Virus record (IMG/VR): IMGVR_UViG_3300021963_000298
Location: 1-38,565 of that record
From: a virus
Length of the DNA stretch: 38,565 bases
Strand: one strand, 5' to 3'
Below the pieces are notes generated by a model, which was not told where the DNA came from, ran no database searches, and saw nothing but the letters and a program-made list of their open reading frames with translations. A program made the position numbers and the translations under genes. Positions 8,887 to 17,454 of this stretch are shown here, piece by piece. Position 1 is the first letter of the stretch. Each line of letters starts with the position of its first letter.

Positions 8887-9654
8887 TTAAATGTTAAGTG
8901 ACTGTTTCCTGTCTGCAATCAACCTGCGATGGTCTGAGTCCGTCGCTTTGCTTAACTCCTCTTTCAATAGCGCAACGGCGTCCTCTTTACCATCAGATTT
9001 CATTCTTTCTTTCGCTGACTCCACAGCAACTACGACGGAGTCGAACGATTTCCGGCTAACCAATCCAATCCACGACGCGAGGCTCGGCACAGTGTTGACA
9101 GCCCAGCCAACAACTTGTCCTCCAATCGGAATAAGAATCGGGAAAGCGACGACCAGAGCAATGATCCCGCCGAAGCCAAGAAACGAATAGATGCGTGTCC
9201 ACCAGCTTTTATTGCGTTCAAGCTCGTACTTAGCACCGTACTCAATGAGCCGATTCTCCAACTCTTGGACTCGACCTTCGATGACTCTTCGTTCAGATAA
9301 GAGGGATGATATTTCGGAGTCCGCTTCGCCAAGGGCTTTTTGGCTTTGCGCCCTTTGCTTTTCGTTTTCGGAGAGGAGTCCAGCGACAATTGCTTCGTAT
9401 TCGATGATGTCTTCATAATCAGGTTTCGGCAGTAGTGCTTTCGTTTTCTCGTTGAACGTCTGCGCGACCACAACCGCACGGTTTGTCTGAGGAGCAGCCT
9501 TGAGTGCAAGCCCCGTCGCAAAGGCATTCGCCGACGCCTTGAGCGCGACCTTCTCCTCCACCTTCACCAGCTCCACCACCTTCTGCGCCCGTTGAGGGCC
9601 AGAGTTCGCACATCCGCATACCAACAAAACCGCTAGTTGAATCAGACATCTCAT
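8887..9654 (-). CDS. Lipoprotein-like membrane protein with coiled coil, possible lysis/spanin role (255 aa)
   Basis: The N-terminus MRCLIQLAVLLVCGCANS has a short hydrophobic core and a lipobox-like LVCGC ending at Cys, as in small phage lipoproteins. A central coiled coil (about residues 90-150, rich in Glu, Arg, Ser) precedes a clear hydrophobic segment, FGGIIALVVAFPILIPIGGQ, at about 160-180. The C-terminal part is charged and helical. It overlaps the preceding 70-aa membrane protein by 4 bp. A lipid anchor plus coiled coil plus membrane segment would suit a spanin-like or envelope-spanning role, but no family is recognised. Function is inferred. Confidence 0.6.
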   Translation of the reverse strand: MRCLIQLAVLLVCGCANSGPQRAQKVVELVKVEEKVALKASANAFATGLALKAAPQTNRAVVVAQTFNEKTKALLPKPDYEDIIEYEAIVAGLLSENEKQRAQSQKALGEADSEISSLLSERRVIEGRVQELENRLIEYGAKYELERNKSWWTRIYSFLGFGGIIALVVAFPILIPIGGQVVGWAVNTVPSLASWIGLVSRKSFDSVVVAVESAKERMKSDGKEDAVALLKEELSKATDSDHRRLIADRKQSLNI

Positions 9655-9863
9655 TTCCAGAGTTTAGCTGCCACTGCTGCGACTGCACCTGCAACTGCTC
9701 CCATCGCTCCAGCCGCTCCCGCTGAACGCCAAGAAGTTTCTTCGAGCTTGGTGATTCGTTCATCGTGCTTCTCAGCGGTGGCTAGGGCGCGGTCAAGCTT
9801 GTCGCAGTTGGCAATCTGCCGCTCCTCAATCCGCGCAACCATCACTTCAAGTTTATCGATCAC
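9651..9863 (-). CDS. Small coiled-coil/membrane protein, holin candidate (70 aa)
   Basis: The N-terminal 45 residues form an amphipathic coil (MIDKLEVMVARIEERQ...). A Gly/Ala-rich hydrophobic segment, AAGAMGAVAGAVAAVAAKLW, finishes the protein. This architecture, a cytoplasmic coil followed by one C-terminal membrane helix, resembles XhlA-type holin accessory proteins and short phage holins. It overlaps the genes on both sides by 4 bp (ATGA), making a tight three-gene group with the fibre-associated gene and the lipoprotein. The call is by architecture only. Confidence 0.55.
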   Translation of the reverse strand: MIDKLEVMVARIEERQIANCDKLDRALATAEKHDERITKLEETSWRSAGAAGAMGAVAGAVAAVAAKLWK

Positions 9864-10312
9864 AGATTACCTTTCGGCCATTCAATAACATTAGCAGCAA
9901 GCTGGTCAATTGTCTGGCAAGCGTTGATGGCAGATTCAGATAAGTCAGAGACGGAACGGATCGCAGCGCGGTCAGCAAGGGTTTTAGCGTCCACAACCTT
10001 GCCAGTCTCCGAGGCGCGGACAACCATCCAGTCAGTGGCGGCAAGCAGACATCCTGCGGCAACCTTCACCTGTGCAATCAACTCAGCCTTCTTCGAGTCC
10101 AAGTCCTTCGGAGTTGCAGAGAACGTGCCGTTGCCGTTATCCGTAACCCAGAAGAACCGCTCGTCAGGCCGGGGCTGCTCGACAACCTCAGAGATGCCGA
10201 TAGCAGCTTTCTCATCCGCGCTGGCGTGACGCAGCCAGTTCGCGGGGTACTGGATGTCAGCGTGAGTAAACGCTGTGTCGGGTGAGATTAACTTTCCGTT
10301 TAGTAGGAGCAT
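9860..10312 (-). CDS. Tail-fibre-associated / fibre assembly-like protein (150 aa)
   Basis: The sequence has the pattern of phage fibre assembly proteins: a leading strand with INGKLI-type start, YPANWLRHASADEKAAIGI (the 'yP-WL--aS-eE--a-GI' motif) and RFFWVTDNGNGT. A C-terminal helix follows with LLAATDWMVVRASETGK, which resembles the 'LaaTDW--vR--E' segment of DUF4376-type proteins. It lies directly downstream of the large LamG-like fibre gene (3 bp gap), consistent with a chaperone or adaptor for that fibre. The exact partner is inferred. Confidence 0.6.
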   Translation of the reverse strand: MLLLNGKLISPDTAFTHADIQYPANWLRHASADEKAAIGISEVVEQPRPDERFFWVTDNGNGTFSATPKDLDSKKAELIAQVKVAAGCLLAATDWMVVRASETGKVVDAKTLADRAAIRSVSDLSESAINACQTIDQLAANVIEWPKGNL

Positions 10313-10315
10313 AAG

Positions 10316-12544
10316 TTATTTCGCGTTAGCGTATTTAAATGGGGATTCAGCAAAAGCCATGAAGATGTAGGTTAATCCAGAGCTATTAGCCGCTGAAGTG
10401 TTCAGCCTGACCTTGAATCCGTTTGAAAGCATATCAACACCGTTCGCGTCTGCCGCATCCGCATCTGAGGTATTGGAGCATAGCGGAGTTACGTTTTCGT
10501 TGTTTGGGTACCTAGATGAGTCCCACGTCCTCCAGTTGTTTCCACCACCAGAAGCGTTCTTCTGCATAACAAACCGTGGCCTAAACCCGCAGTCAATAAA
10601 CGGGCCGTCAGCAGCCCCGTTGCCAGTGTACGACCCAAACTTGCTGAACCCAGCAACGTCTGCCCAGAGGTAGGCGACATAGGAATCGCCGGATTCATTA
10701 ACCGTTTGATTGCTTGAGCTTCCATTTTGCAAGCGAAACGTAGAAGAGGTATGAGCAGTTCCAATTCCACCATAAGAAGTACCTGAAATAGCAAAGCTGG
10801 CCGAAGTATCAAAATACATATTGTGGCCAGAAGTCATGCTCGTATGCCAGAGGCTCCAGTTGTTATTAACTCCGTTTGAGCTACGGTCTTTTACGATTAT
10901 GAATTTAGGGGCAACACCAAGAGAGTGCGCCACATCGCGGTTACTGGCTATGTCGCCAGTGTACGTCACAATGTCAAACCCAGCAGACACAGACTCATCC
11001 CAGCACCAGCCAACGTAGGTCGCAGCCGATGTGTTAACTTTAGCGAGGGTGTTAACCGTGAACCCAGTTGCGTTAAATGCCGTGAGTCCGGCATCGGATG
11101 TCGCCTCCACGTCGGTATTGTTCGACTCAAGCCGTGCTTGCGATCCGCGAACGCTGTCGTACAGGGCGTGGTTGGTGGACACAGAGCGCGACTTAATCCA
11201 TACAAGGTCAGGGTTGAATCCTAATCCCGTAATTGACTGGCTGCTTCCCGTTCCCGTGTAGAGCTTCGCATCAAACGCCGTGCTGGGAAGGACGATGGTT
11301 GGAGTAGATAGGTTCTGGACGCAGAGTGCTTTGTAGCCGGAAGGGGCTGTGTAGGTGAAAGCGCGTTGGCCGAAGTTAGATGATGTGGCCCCAGTAAGTA
11401 CATAAGGAAAAGGCTGGCCTACGACAGCAGCCGATATTGTTGTCCATGACGAGCCGTTAATGGTTGATTCAAGTGTCGTCGTTGACGATGCGTACCTAAA
11501 TCCCCTAGTCACGCCAGATGCAATAGCGGTGGTATATGCTGTTCCAGCGGAGTTAATGATTCCTCCAGCCGCTGTAGCACTTGCTGTGGATTCCCAGTAC
11601 CAACTACCAGATGTGATGTCGAATGTTCCTTGCGCTGCCCCTGTAGCGTCCAGGTTACCATTGGTGATCCCTGACGCGCTTGGGATGATAGAGTTTAGCG
11701 TACAATAATTCCCCCTCACCTCGCCACCCGCGCCTGTATCGCTCCCATACTGCGTCGGCGTGTCAGTTAGGGAGTCGTTGCCAACGCCAGCAGTGACGCT
11801 CAGGTTAGTAGGTGTGAAGTTGTTGCCGTTGCCGCTGCTGTCAGCCCCTAGAGTAGCCGCTGTTGCCGCCGAGTTGTCGGAGAAGTTGAGCTTGAAACCA
11901 GTAGTTCCGTAGGCTCCTGAGTATAGCTTAGGAACCCACTGTCCAGTGGTAGCATCCGTCTGTGCAAAGTCAGAAGCAGTCAGCGCGAGATTGTTTACAA
12001 GGTGAGCATCGGCTAAGTAGCTGTTTAAGTAGTAAGAAGTAGCATTTCGCGTTCCAAATGTATGTGCCGCAGCAGCCCCAATGCTGGAAGCATAGCTCAG
12101 AGACGGGTAGGTGGACGCGCTAAACGACGTAACCTGCGACCCGTTTACATAAATCTTTACTCGGTCAGAAGCAGTAGCTTGAGCCGAATCAAACGCAACA
12201 ACTATGTGCATCCAAGCAGAAAAGTCCCTGTAAAGAGCCGATGTTGTCAGGTGAAAAGCTCCACCATCATTATCACGGAACGACAATCCTTCAGTTCCAG
12301 ACAATAACGATTGGAAACTTATTCCATCCCTTGCTCCGCCAGAAAATATCATTCCCGGATTGGATGGATGCAACCCTCTCTTAGCCCAGCAGCTAAAAGT
12401 CCACTTCAGCAAACTGCCTGCCGTCCCCATAGTTCTCGTCAGATACGCCGAGTCTGCGCTGTTAAACCTCAAGCTGCGACTCACCTGATAAGCAGTAGTA
12501 GCCCCGCCAGCTAAAATAGGTTTTGTTGCGTTAGGTAAGCTCAT
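10316..12544 (-). CDS. Large receptor-binding / fibre protein with concanavalin-like (LamG) domain (742 aa)
   Basis: Residues about 20-200 have a laminin-G/concanavalin-like pattern: SLRFNSADSAYLTRT, WTFSCWAKRG, AWMHIVVAFDS, KIYVNGSQVTSF and the NSYLADAHLVNN strand, the standard order of LamG jelly-roll strands in phage and marine surface proteins. A central region around TPTQYGSDTGAGGEVRGNYC and a SPRY-like stretch follow. The C-terminal half repeats short beta motifs (SLGVAPKFIIVKDRS; GFRPRFVMQKNAS), pointing to a duplicated glycan-binding-like unit. It probably binds host surface sugars. Its start abuts the fibre gene upstream, with TGATG overlap at 12544. Ligand unknown. Confidence 0.75.
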   Translation of the reverse strand: MSLPNATKPILAGGATTAYQVSRSLRFNSADSAYLTRTMGTAGSLLKWTFSCWAKRGLHPSNPGMIFSGGARDGISFQSLLSGTEGLSFRDNDGGAFHLTTSALYRDFSAWMHIVVAFDSAQATASDRVKIYVNGSQVTSFSASTYPSLSYASSIGAAAAHTFGTRNATSYYLNSYLADAHLVNNLALTASDFAQTDATTGQWVPKLYSGAYGTTGFKLNFSDNSAATAATLGADSSGNGNNFTPTNLSVTAGVGNDSLTDTPTQYGSDTGAGGEVRGNYCTLNSIIPSASGITNGNLDATGAAQGTFDITSGSWYWESTASATAAGGIINSAGTAYTTAIASGVTRGFRYASSTTTLESTINGSSWTTISAAVVGQPFPYVLTGATSSNFGQRAFTYTAPSGYKALCVQNLSTPTIVLPSTAFDAKLYTGTGSSQSITGLGFNPDLVWIKSRSVSTNHALYDSVRGSQARLESNNTDVEATSDAGLTAFNATGFTVNTLAKVNTSAATYVGWCWDESVSAGFDIVTYTGDIASNRDVAHSLGVAPKFIIVKDRSSNGVNNNWSLWHTSMTSGHNMYFDTSASFAISGTSYGGIGTAHTSSTFRLQNGSSSNQTVNESGDSYVAYLWADVAGFSKFGSYTGNGAADGPFIDCGFRPRFVMQKNASGGGNNWRTWDSSRYPNNENVTPLCSNTSDADAADANGVDMLSNGFKVRLNTSAANSSGLTYIFMAFAESPFKYANAK

Positions 12545-15237
12545 CAGGAAAGGTTAGCAATCATCTGGCAAGTGATGCGAGTGGAGGAAGTGACGAAGAA
12601 CACCAGCACATCTTGCGCGGCAGCAGCGGTAGATAGGGTTGGGGCTGTCCCTCCAGCAAAGTCCCAGTATGAACCGTAAGCGAGGGTGCGCGATCCGGTG
12701 CCGTCTTGAGTAATCGTAATAACTCCGCTCTGTCCCGCAATAAGTCCGGTAGGATTAGCAAGCGTTCTGTTTCCGGCCAGCGTCACCGAGAAGTTGTTTG
12801 CAGCGGAAAAGTCTGGGGTGATAGTCGCACCGTCAGTGAGTGCGGAAATGTTGGATGCAGAGTTTCCTGAGACAAAAAACTTAGTTGTGGGACTCGCAGT
12901 GCCAACACCAACACTGCCGCTGCTTGTTGCAAGGCTAGACCCTATCGTAGATGACAGCGACGTAAATGCACCAGTAGAGGCCGTAGTCGCACCAACCGTG
13001 CCGTTAATGTTGATGCTCGCTGTGCCGGTAAGATTCGTGACTGTGCCGCTTGAGGGTGTTCCAAGTGCGCCACCACTGACCAGATTCCCGCTTGCCGTGC
13101 CGGTTAGGGCTGCTGTAATAGTCCCCGCAGTAAAGTTGCCAGACGCATCACGCGCAACAATTGCGCTAGCGGTGTTTGCTGATGCTGCTGTTGTTGCTGA
13201 GTTGCTAACTTTGGAGGCAGTAGAAATTGTTGCCAGCTTGGTATCTGCAATAGCGGCAGCGGCGTTAATGTCTGCATCAACGATTACTCCAGCAGCAATC
13301 GCGGTTGCATTGCCGGAGCTTGTGACATCGCCTGTGAGGTTCGCGTTGGTAATTACTGTTGCAGCGTTGCCAACGCTGGTCACACCGCCTGTGAGGTTGG
13401 CGTTGGTGATTACCGTAGCGGCATTTCCAACACTCGTCACGCCACCAGTAAGGTTAGCGTTAGTTACTACAGTCGCGGCATTGCCAACGCTGGTCACACC
13501 GCCAGTGAGGTTGGCGTTGGTAATTACGGTTGCAGCATTGCCAACGCTAGTCACACCGCCTGTGAGGTTCGCGTTTGTCGTGACATTGCCAGCGGTTAAG
13601 CCGGGCGCAGTGCCAGTGACGTTAGTCATCACGCCTGACGCGGGAGTTCCTAAAATTGCGCCGTTCCCTAGTGTAGCCACTCCGGTTACGCCAAGCGTGC
13701 CGGAAAATGTACCCGTAGTAAACGCGCCAGTCGCAGCCGTCGTCGCACCGACAGTCGCGCCATTAATCGTGCCACCCGTGACAGCGACAGCCGAAGCAGC
13801 CTGCGTAGCCATCGTGCCAAGTCCAAGGTTGGTCCGGGCGGTAGCAGCAGTAGGAGTTAACTCGGCGAGATTGTTGGCAGCGAGCAAATCGCCACCGCCA
13901 GAGATAGCTACCCACGAACTGTCGCCTCGAAGGAAGTTAGCAGAAGATGCTGTGCCAGAGCCGAGTCGCGCAGTTGCAACCGTTCCTGAAACAATGTCTG
14001 CCGCTGCGTGTGTGTGAGAGGTTGCGGCAAAGTCCCCCGTGTTACTAGTTGCAGCAGTGCCAAGGCCAAGGTTGGTTCGAGCATTAGGCGCAGTGGATGC
14101 TCCAGTGCCACCATCTGCTAGAGCTAAGTCGGTGATTCCCGTAATGCTGCCGCCTGTGATTGCGACAGACGAAGCAGCCTGAGTGGAGATTGTTCCAAGG
14201 CCAATGTTCGTTCTCGCGGTAGATGCCGTAGCAGTCAACTCCGAGAGGTTGTTTGCAGTGAGCAAGGCACCGGCTGCGGTAACTGATGCCCAAGTGCTAT
14301 CGCCTCGCCAGAACGTCCCAGATGTAGCTCCTGTCCCGGAATTAAGATTGGTGACAGGAAGATTGCCTGTCACACCACCCACACCAGATGCAGCCAAGTT
14401 AGCCGCAGCAGCAGTCCCCGTCGTGTTCTGGTTCAGCGTTGGGAATGTGCAGTTAGTCAACACACCCGCACTCGGCGTCCCAATGTTCGGCGTGGTCAGC
14501 ACTGGGCTTGTGGCAAACACGCTTGCGCCAGACCCAGTTTCGTCAGAGAGCGCAGTCGCCAGTTGCGCCGAGGTAAAGCTGCCCAGCACAGCAGCGTTAC
14601 CGGAGGATGTCACATGACCCGTTAGGTTGGCGTTGGTAATTACTGTAGCGGCATTGCCTACGCTCGTCACACCACCAGTAAGATTCGCGTTCGTGATAAC
14701 CGTTGCTGCGTTACCCACGCTCGTCACACCGCCTGTGAGATTCGCATTAGTAATTACAGTTGCCGCATTGCCTACACTGGTCACACCGCCAGTTAAGTTT
14801 GCATTCGTGATTACGGTTGCAGCATTGCCAACGCTAGTCACACCGCCTGTGAGGTTAGCGTTGGTAATTACGGTTGCCGCGTTGCCGATACTAGTGACTC
14901 CACCCGTAAGATTCGCGTTGGTCGTGACCGTGGCTGCATTGCCAGTAATGTTCGTCTGATCGCCCGTATTAGCTCCTGACACCGTTGTAGTGCCAGTAAC
15001 AGCTAGGGTGGGAGTTGACGCTCCAGAAAGAACTACAGTGTTGATAGTAGTGAATGCACCGCTGGAAGGAGTCACTGAGCCAATCGGACTCGGAGCAGAA
15101 AGAAGCTCTCCAGCCGTAATCTTCTTTGTGGTGCCGCTCGCCGCTTGCGTTGTGTCGCTTACGTCAACTGTTACGAGCAAGTCGCCAGAAGCGATTGTGG
15201 CGAGTGCTGTTAGTGCGGAAATTTTCTTGTCAGCCAT
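12544..15237 (-). CDS. Long repetitive tail fibre protein (897 aa)
   Basis: The N-terminus [20 protein letters not shown] is the common attachment end of podophage and metagenomic tail fibres. The body is built of beta-strand repeats. Two blocks of a 19-residue unit ([19 protein letters not shown]) occur, six copies in the N-terminal block and five in the C-terminal block, separated by ARTNLGLGT / RGDSSW repeats typical of fibre shafts. The C-terminus ([20 protein letters not shown]) matches a widespread fibre end domain. The leader before ATG 15237 is a run of T with no ribosome site. It likely forms the long fibre, with the LamG-like protein as a partner. Confidence 0.85.
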   Translation of the reverse strand: MADKKISALTALATIASGDLLVTVDVSDTTQAASGTTKKITAGELLSAPSPIGSVTPSSGAFTTINTVVLSGASTPTLAVTGTTTVSGANTGDQTNITGNAATVTTNANLTGGVTSIGNAATVITNANLTGGVTSVGNAATVITNANLTGGVTSVGNAATVITNANLTGGVTSVGNAATVITNANLTGGVTSVGNAATVITNANLTGHVTSSGNAAVLGSFTSAQLATALSDETGSGASVFATSPVLTTPNIGTPSAGVLTNCTFPTLNQNTTGTAAAANLAASGVGGVTGNLPVTNLNSGTGATSGTFWRGDSTWASVTAAGALLTANNLSELTATASTARTNIGLGTISTQAASSVAITGGSITGITDLALADGGTGASTAPNARTNLGLGTAATSNTGDFAATSHTHAAADIVSGTVATARLGSGTASSANFLRGDSSWVAISGGGDLLAANNLAELTPTAATARTNLGLGTMATQAASAVAVTGGTINGATVGATTAATGAFTTGTFSGTLGVTGVATLGNGAILGTPASGVMTNVTGTAPGLTAGNVTTNANLTGGVTSVGNAATVITNANLTGGVTSVGNAATVVTNANLTGGVTSVGNAATVITNANLTGGVTSVGNAATVITNANLTGDVTSSGNATAIAAGVIVDADINAAAAIADTKLATISTASKVSNSATTAASANTASAIVARDASGNFTAGTITAALTGTASGNLVSGGALGTPSSGTVTNLTGTASININGTVGATTASTGAFTSLSSTIGSSLATSSGSVGVGTASPTTKFFVSGNSASNISALTDGATITPDFSAANNFSVTLAGNRTLANPTGLIAGQSGVITITQDGTGSRTLAYGSYWDFAGGTAPTLSTAAAAQDVLVFFVTSSTRITCQMIANLS
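13311..13575 (-). repeat. 57-bp coding repeats, block A (five units)
   Basis: Five tandem copies of a 19-residue unit lie within the long fibre gene. Protein copies are almost identical, while the DNA copies differ at many synonymous positions (for example aac/aat, gtt/gtg/gtc, gct/gcc/gca alternatives). Boundaries are approximate. Confidence 0.8.
14596..14922 (-). repeat. 57-bp coding repeats, block B (six units)
   Basis: Six further copies of the same 19-residue unit sit closer to the N-terminus of the fibre. The last copy is degenerate ([13 protein letters not shown]). As in block A, the repeats are kept at protein level but scrambled at synonymous sites. Boundaries are approximate. Confidence 0.8.
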
Positions 15238-15246
15238 AAAAAAAGG

Positions 15247-15492
15247 TTACCAGCCCCATGCGGTTTTAATTTGTTTCTTGGAATATTTACTGGAGAACCG
15301 GCTACCACTTTCGCACTCACGCTTGTAGTAGCCTTCTTTGACTTTCTCGCTCATCCCCTGTTCCTTCACCGAGCCGGTCGAGAAGCTACCCATGCTCATC
15401 AAACGCTTCCAGCCTTTAGGGATAACGGTTTGGCTGCTCTCGACAATCTCTACAATCCCGCCATTAGGCATTTCATATTCGCGGATTGGCAT
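15247..15492 (-). CDS. Small protein of unknown function, capsid-tail interval (81 aa)
   Basis: The protein starts MPIREYEMPNGGIVEIVESS, an opening reminiscent of FmdB-like small zinc ribbons, but it has only one Cys and no CxxC pair, so zinc binding is not supported. The C-terminus, RFSSKYSKKQIKTAWGW, is basic and aromatic. It lies 3 bp after the DUF6321-like gene in the capsid-proximal small-gene block. No function is assigned. Confidence 0.7.
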   Translation of the reverse strand: MPIREYEMPNGGIVEIVESSQTVIPKGWKRLMSMGSFSTGSVKEQGMSEKVKEGYYKRECESGSRFSSKYSKKQIKTAWGW

Positions 15493-15495
15493 AGA

Positions 15496-15738
15496 TTATT
15501 TTGTCGATTTGCTTCCGCTGCAATGCCACTTTTTGCGGGACAGATTGTTTGGAGAGTTAGGGTCGCTTTTCCAGTCGCCCTTGATTTTAGCTGAACGAGC
15601 GCAGTAAGCGTCACCCTTAGCTGTCCCCGGCCTGATTCTGTCTCCACCGTCTTTTGCTGCACCAGCCTGACCGTACTTGACAGTTTTAGTCCGACCCGTC
15701 TCAGGGTTTTTAACTATTTTAGTAAATCGCTTTTCCAT
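15496..15738 (-). CDS. Small basic protein resembling DUF6321-type phage proteins (80 aa)
   Basis: The sequence KNPETGRTKTVKYGQAG, then GDAYCARSAKIKGDW and DPNSPNNLSRKKWHCSG, matches a pattern I associate with a small protein widespread in aquatic phages (DUF6321-like); the name is from memory. Two Cys (CARS and WHC) and many Lys/Arg suggest nucleic-acid or metal binding, but this is not shown. It sits in a four-gene block just downstream of the major capsid gene, so a capsid-associated role is possible. Confidence 0.7.
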   Translation of the reverse strand: MEKRFTKIVKNPETGRTKTVKYGQAGAAKDGGDRIRPGTAKGDAYCARSAKIKGDWKSDPNSPNNLSRKKWHCSGSKSTK

Positions 15739-15741
15739 AGC

Positions 15742-15990
15742 TCAATAAGCAGCAGCATCTTCATCTTCCTGCATAGCTGAATTAAGAAGAGCGTCTCTCT
15801 CAGACATTGCGTCATCAACCAGAGATTCTCCGTTCACAGAAGTAATCTCAATCTCAGCCATGTCTCCGTCGATGGAAGACACAATTCCTTCAACCTCACT
15901 GAGCGTGAATGAATCGCCAGCAGCAGGGCTACCCGACTCGCCGGACTCATCGAAACCAGCTAGAGCAGAAACGGGTACCTTGATTGGCAT
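15742..15990 (-). CDS. Capsid-proximal acidic protein, paralogue B (82 aa)
   Basis: This protein and its upstream neighbour share the same core: VPVSALAG here and IPVSALSG there, followed by GDS, a hydrophobic strand, IDGDMAEIEITSVNGE here and IKGNMAHVEIQSVNGQ there. The C-terminus is acidic (MQEDEDAAAY). GGAG lies about 9 bases before ATG 15990. The pair looks like a tandem duplication next to the capsid gene. A head decoration or scaffold-assisting role is possible but is inference only. Confidence 0.75.
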   Translation of the reverse strand: MPIKVPVSALAGFDESGESGSPAAGDSFTLSEVEGIVSSIDGDMAEIEITSVNGESLVDDAMSERDALLNSAMQEDEDAAAY

Positions 15991-15996
15991 AGGCTA

Positions 15997-16353
15997 TTAC
16001 TCCATGTAACCGGCTTCTTCGTCAACCTTCTTCGCCATATCCATCATCTCTTCGCGGTCGCCGCCTTCTTTATCCATGTACTCAGCTTCCTGTCCATTTA
16101 CGGATTGAATTTCGACATGAGCCATATTCCCCTTGATGGAATCGACACGTCCCATGACGTTCTCGAGCTGGATGCTGTCACCGACTTCTGGAGCCATAGA
16201 CTCTCCGCCTTCGCTGGAGCCAGACAATGCTGAAACGGGAATCATAATCATACAAGGACACGCTTTCTTCTTGGAAGTTTTGTCACCGCCCATACGGGCG
16301 GGGCTACCTGCCCCGCCCGTGACGATAACTACTGTTACGCCTTTATCGTGCAT
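15997..16353 (-). CDS. Capsid-proximal acidic protein, paralogue A (118 aa or shorter)
   Basis: The C-terminal 85 residues are homologous to the 82-aa neighbour (see its entry). The N-terminus is doubtful: from ATG 16353 the frame passes through a GC-rich perfect hairpin (16294-16320), coding TGGAGSPAR, which has no counterpart in the paralogue. A start at ATG 16251 (MIMIPVSALSG) would give a protein of the paralogue's length and leave the hairpin between capsid and this gene. Neither start has a clear ribosome site. The C-terminus is strongly acidic (KEGGDREEMMDMAKKVDEE). Confidence 0.7.
   Translation of the reverse strand: MHDKGVTVVIVTGGAGSPARMGGDKTSKKKACPCMIMIPVSALSGSSEGGESMAPEVGDSIQLENVMGRVDSIKGNMAHVEIQSVNGQEAEYMDKEGGDREEMMDMAKKVDEEAGYME
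16294..16320 (-). terminator. Perfect GC-rich hairpin downstream of the capsid gene
   Basis: ACGGGCGGGGC and GCCCCGCCCGT form an 11-bp perfect stem with a 5-base loop, 51 bp after the capsid stop codon on the minus strand. No T-run follows, so it is more likely an attenuator or mRNA 3'-end stabiliser than a classical terminator. Capsid genes of short-tailed phages often have such an element, setting high capsid output against downstream genes. Confidence 0.55.
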
Positions 16354-16370
16354 AACTAGCTCGCTAGCTA

Positions 16371-17426
16371 TTAGGCCGCGTAGCCGGACTTGCTGCGGAA
16401 CACGATGTAATACGTCGGGTTCAGGCGCAGAGCCGTCCAGTAGGACTTAAAGCCCACAGTGACGGTCTGGTTGAGCGGATCAGACTTGTCAGCCGAGTCC
16501 GTGATGATGACCTTAGGCGACATCGGGCTGTCACCAGTGAGCATCGGAACGCCGTACGCATCGCCGCCGAGGAACAGGCTGGTGTAGATGTCCGCACCAG
16601 CAGCGAGGTTGTTCGTGCCAGCGGTGGAGTACACATAGCGGTCAGCAGCAGTGGCAGAGCCAACGCTGATGAACGGGTTCGTGGTTTCGACGAAACGCAC
16701 ACCGTAGATAGAACCAATTTCGCCCTTGTACAGAGCGGAAGGGTTGCTGTTCTTCGCAGCGTCGAGCCAGTCGGTATCACGCTGGAGATCGCGGGACACT
16801 TGAGGAGCGATAACGCCAACATACGAGCCGCTGATTTCAGGAGCGCGATTGATTTTCAGGTTCGTGACCGCATCCAGCACATCCGCAACGCTCATCTTCG
16901 AGGTCGAGGCCGTATCGCTGTTGAGGGCCGAGTAGCTGGCCGCGCCGTTAGCATAACGCTCGGTCAGGGTGTCGCTGTTGTCGAGAGGAGTGCCTTCAAC
17001 CGCAGTGCCGCCGACGTTGGAGCCGACGAGGATGTTGCGGGTGATGGTATCGAAGTGCAGAGCGGCATCTTCGCCGGTGGACTTCGACGCCTGTTCCATC
17101 GCGTTGAACAAGCCAGACGCAGTGAGGATGTCGGTAAGACCGATAACCTGACCGTACTGGGAGAGGCTCTTCGTGATGCTGGTGAGCGAGAGGGCGCGAT
17201 AGTTAGCCGACGTAATCGCAGTGCCTTCCGTCAAGGCCGCAATACCGGAGGTGCTAGGCACACCGAATCGGAACATCGTGATGCTCTTGTTGCCATTTTG
17301 CTTAGGAAGCGCAGCTTTCTTAGCGAACTGGTCGAGGACGAGGGCTTGAGTCGCGTACTTGAGCAATTCCTTGCTGAAATAAGCTTGGTACTGACCGCTG
17401 AGTGTAGAACTAGTCGTGACTGCCAT
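16371..17426 (-). CDS. Major capsid protein, N4-gp56-like family (351 aa)
   Basis: The protein forms the icosahedral shell. Its N-terminus resembles the N4-gp56-like capsid family: a helix ending ELLKYATQALVLDQFAKKAA, then LPKQNGNKSITMFRFGVPS and ALTEGTAI, the LTEG motif being highly typical. The length (351 aa) fits an HK97-fold capsid. It is preceded by scaffold and portal genes, the usual order. GGAG lies about 12 bases before ATG 17426. High, even use of GC-ending codons (for example GTC, GGC, ACC) distinguishes it slightly from its neighbours, as expected for the most abundant protein. Confidence 0.9.
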   Translation of the reverse strand: MAVTTSSTLSGQYQAYFSKELLKYATQALVLDQFAKKAALPKQNGNKSITMFRFGVPSTSGIAALTEGTAITSANYRALSLTSITKSLSQYGQVIGLTDILTASGLFNAMEQASKSTGEDAALHFDTITRNILVGSNVGGTAVEGTPLDNSDTLTERYANGAASYSALNSDTASTSKMSVADVLDAVTNLKINRAPEISGSYVGVIAPQVSRDLQRDTDWLDAAKNSNPSALYKGEIGSIYGVRFVETTNPFISVGSATAADRYVYSTAGTNNLAAGADIYTSLFLGGDAYGVPMLTGDSPMSPKVIITDSADKSDPLNQTVTVGFKSYWTALRLNPTYYIVFRSKSGYAA

Positions 17427-17454
17427 AATGTTTTATCTCCAAGTTGAGGCTACG

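Noticed and set aside
12794-14017. A 407-codon plus-strand frame across the fibre gene
   Set aside because: It is the antisense shadow of repetitive fibre codons; the Val/Ala/Pro-only translation mirrors the repeat. The minus-strand fibre gene explains the region.
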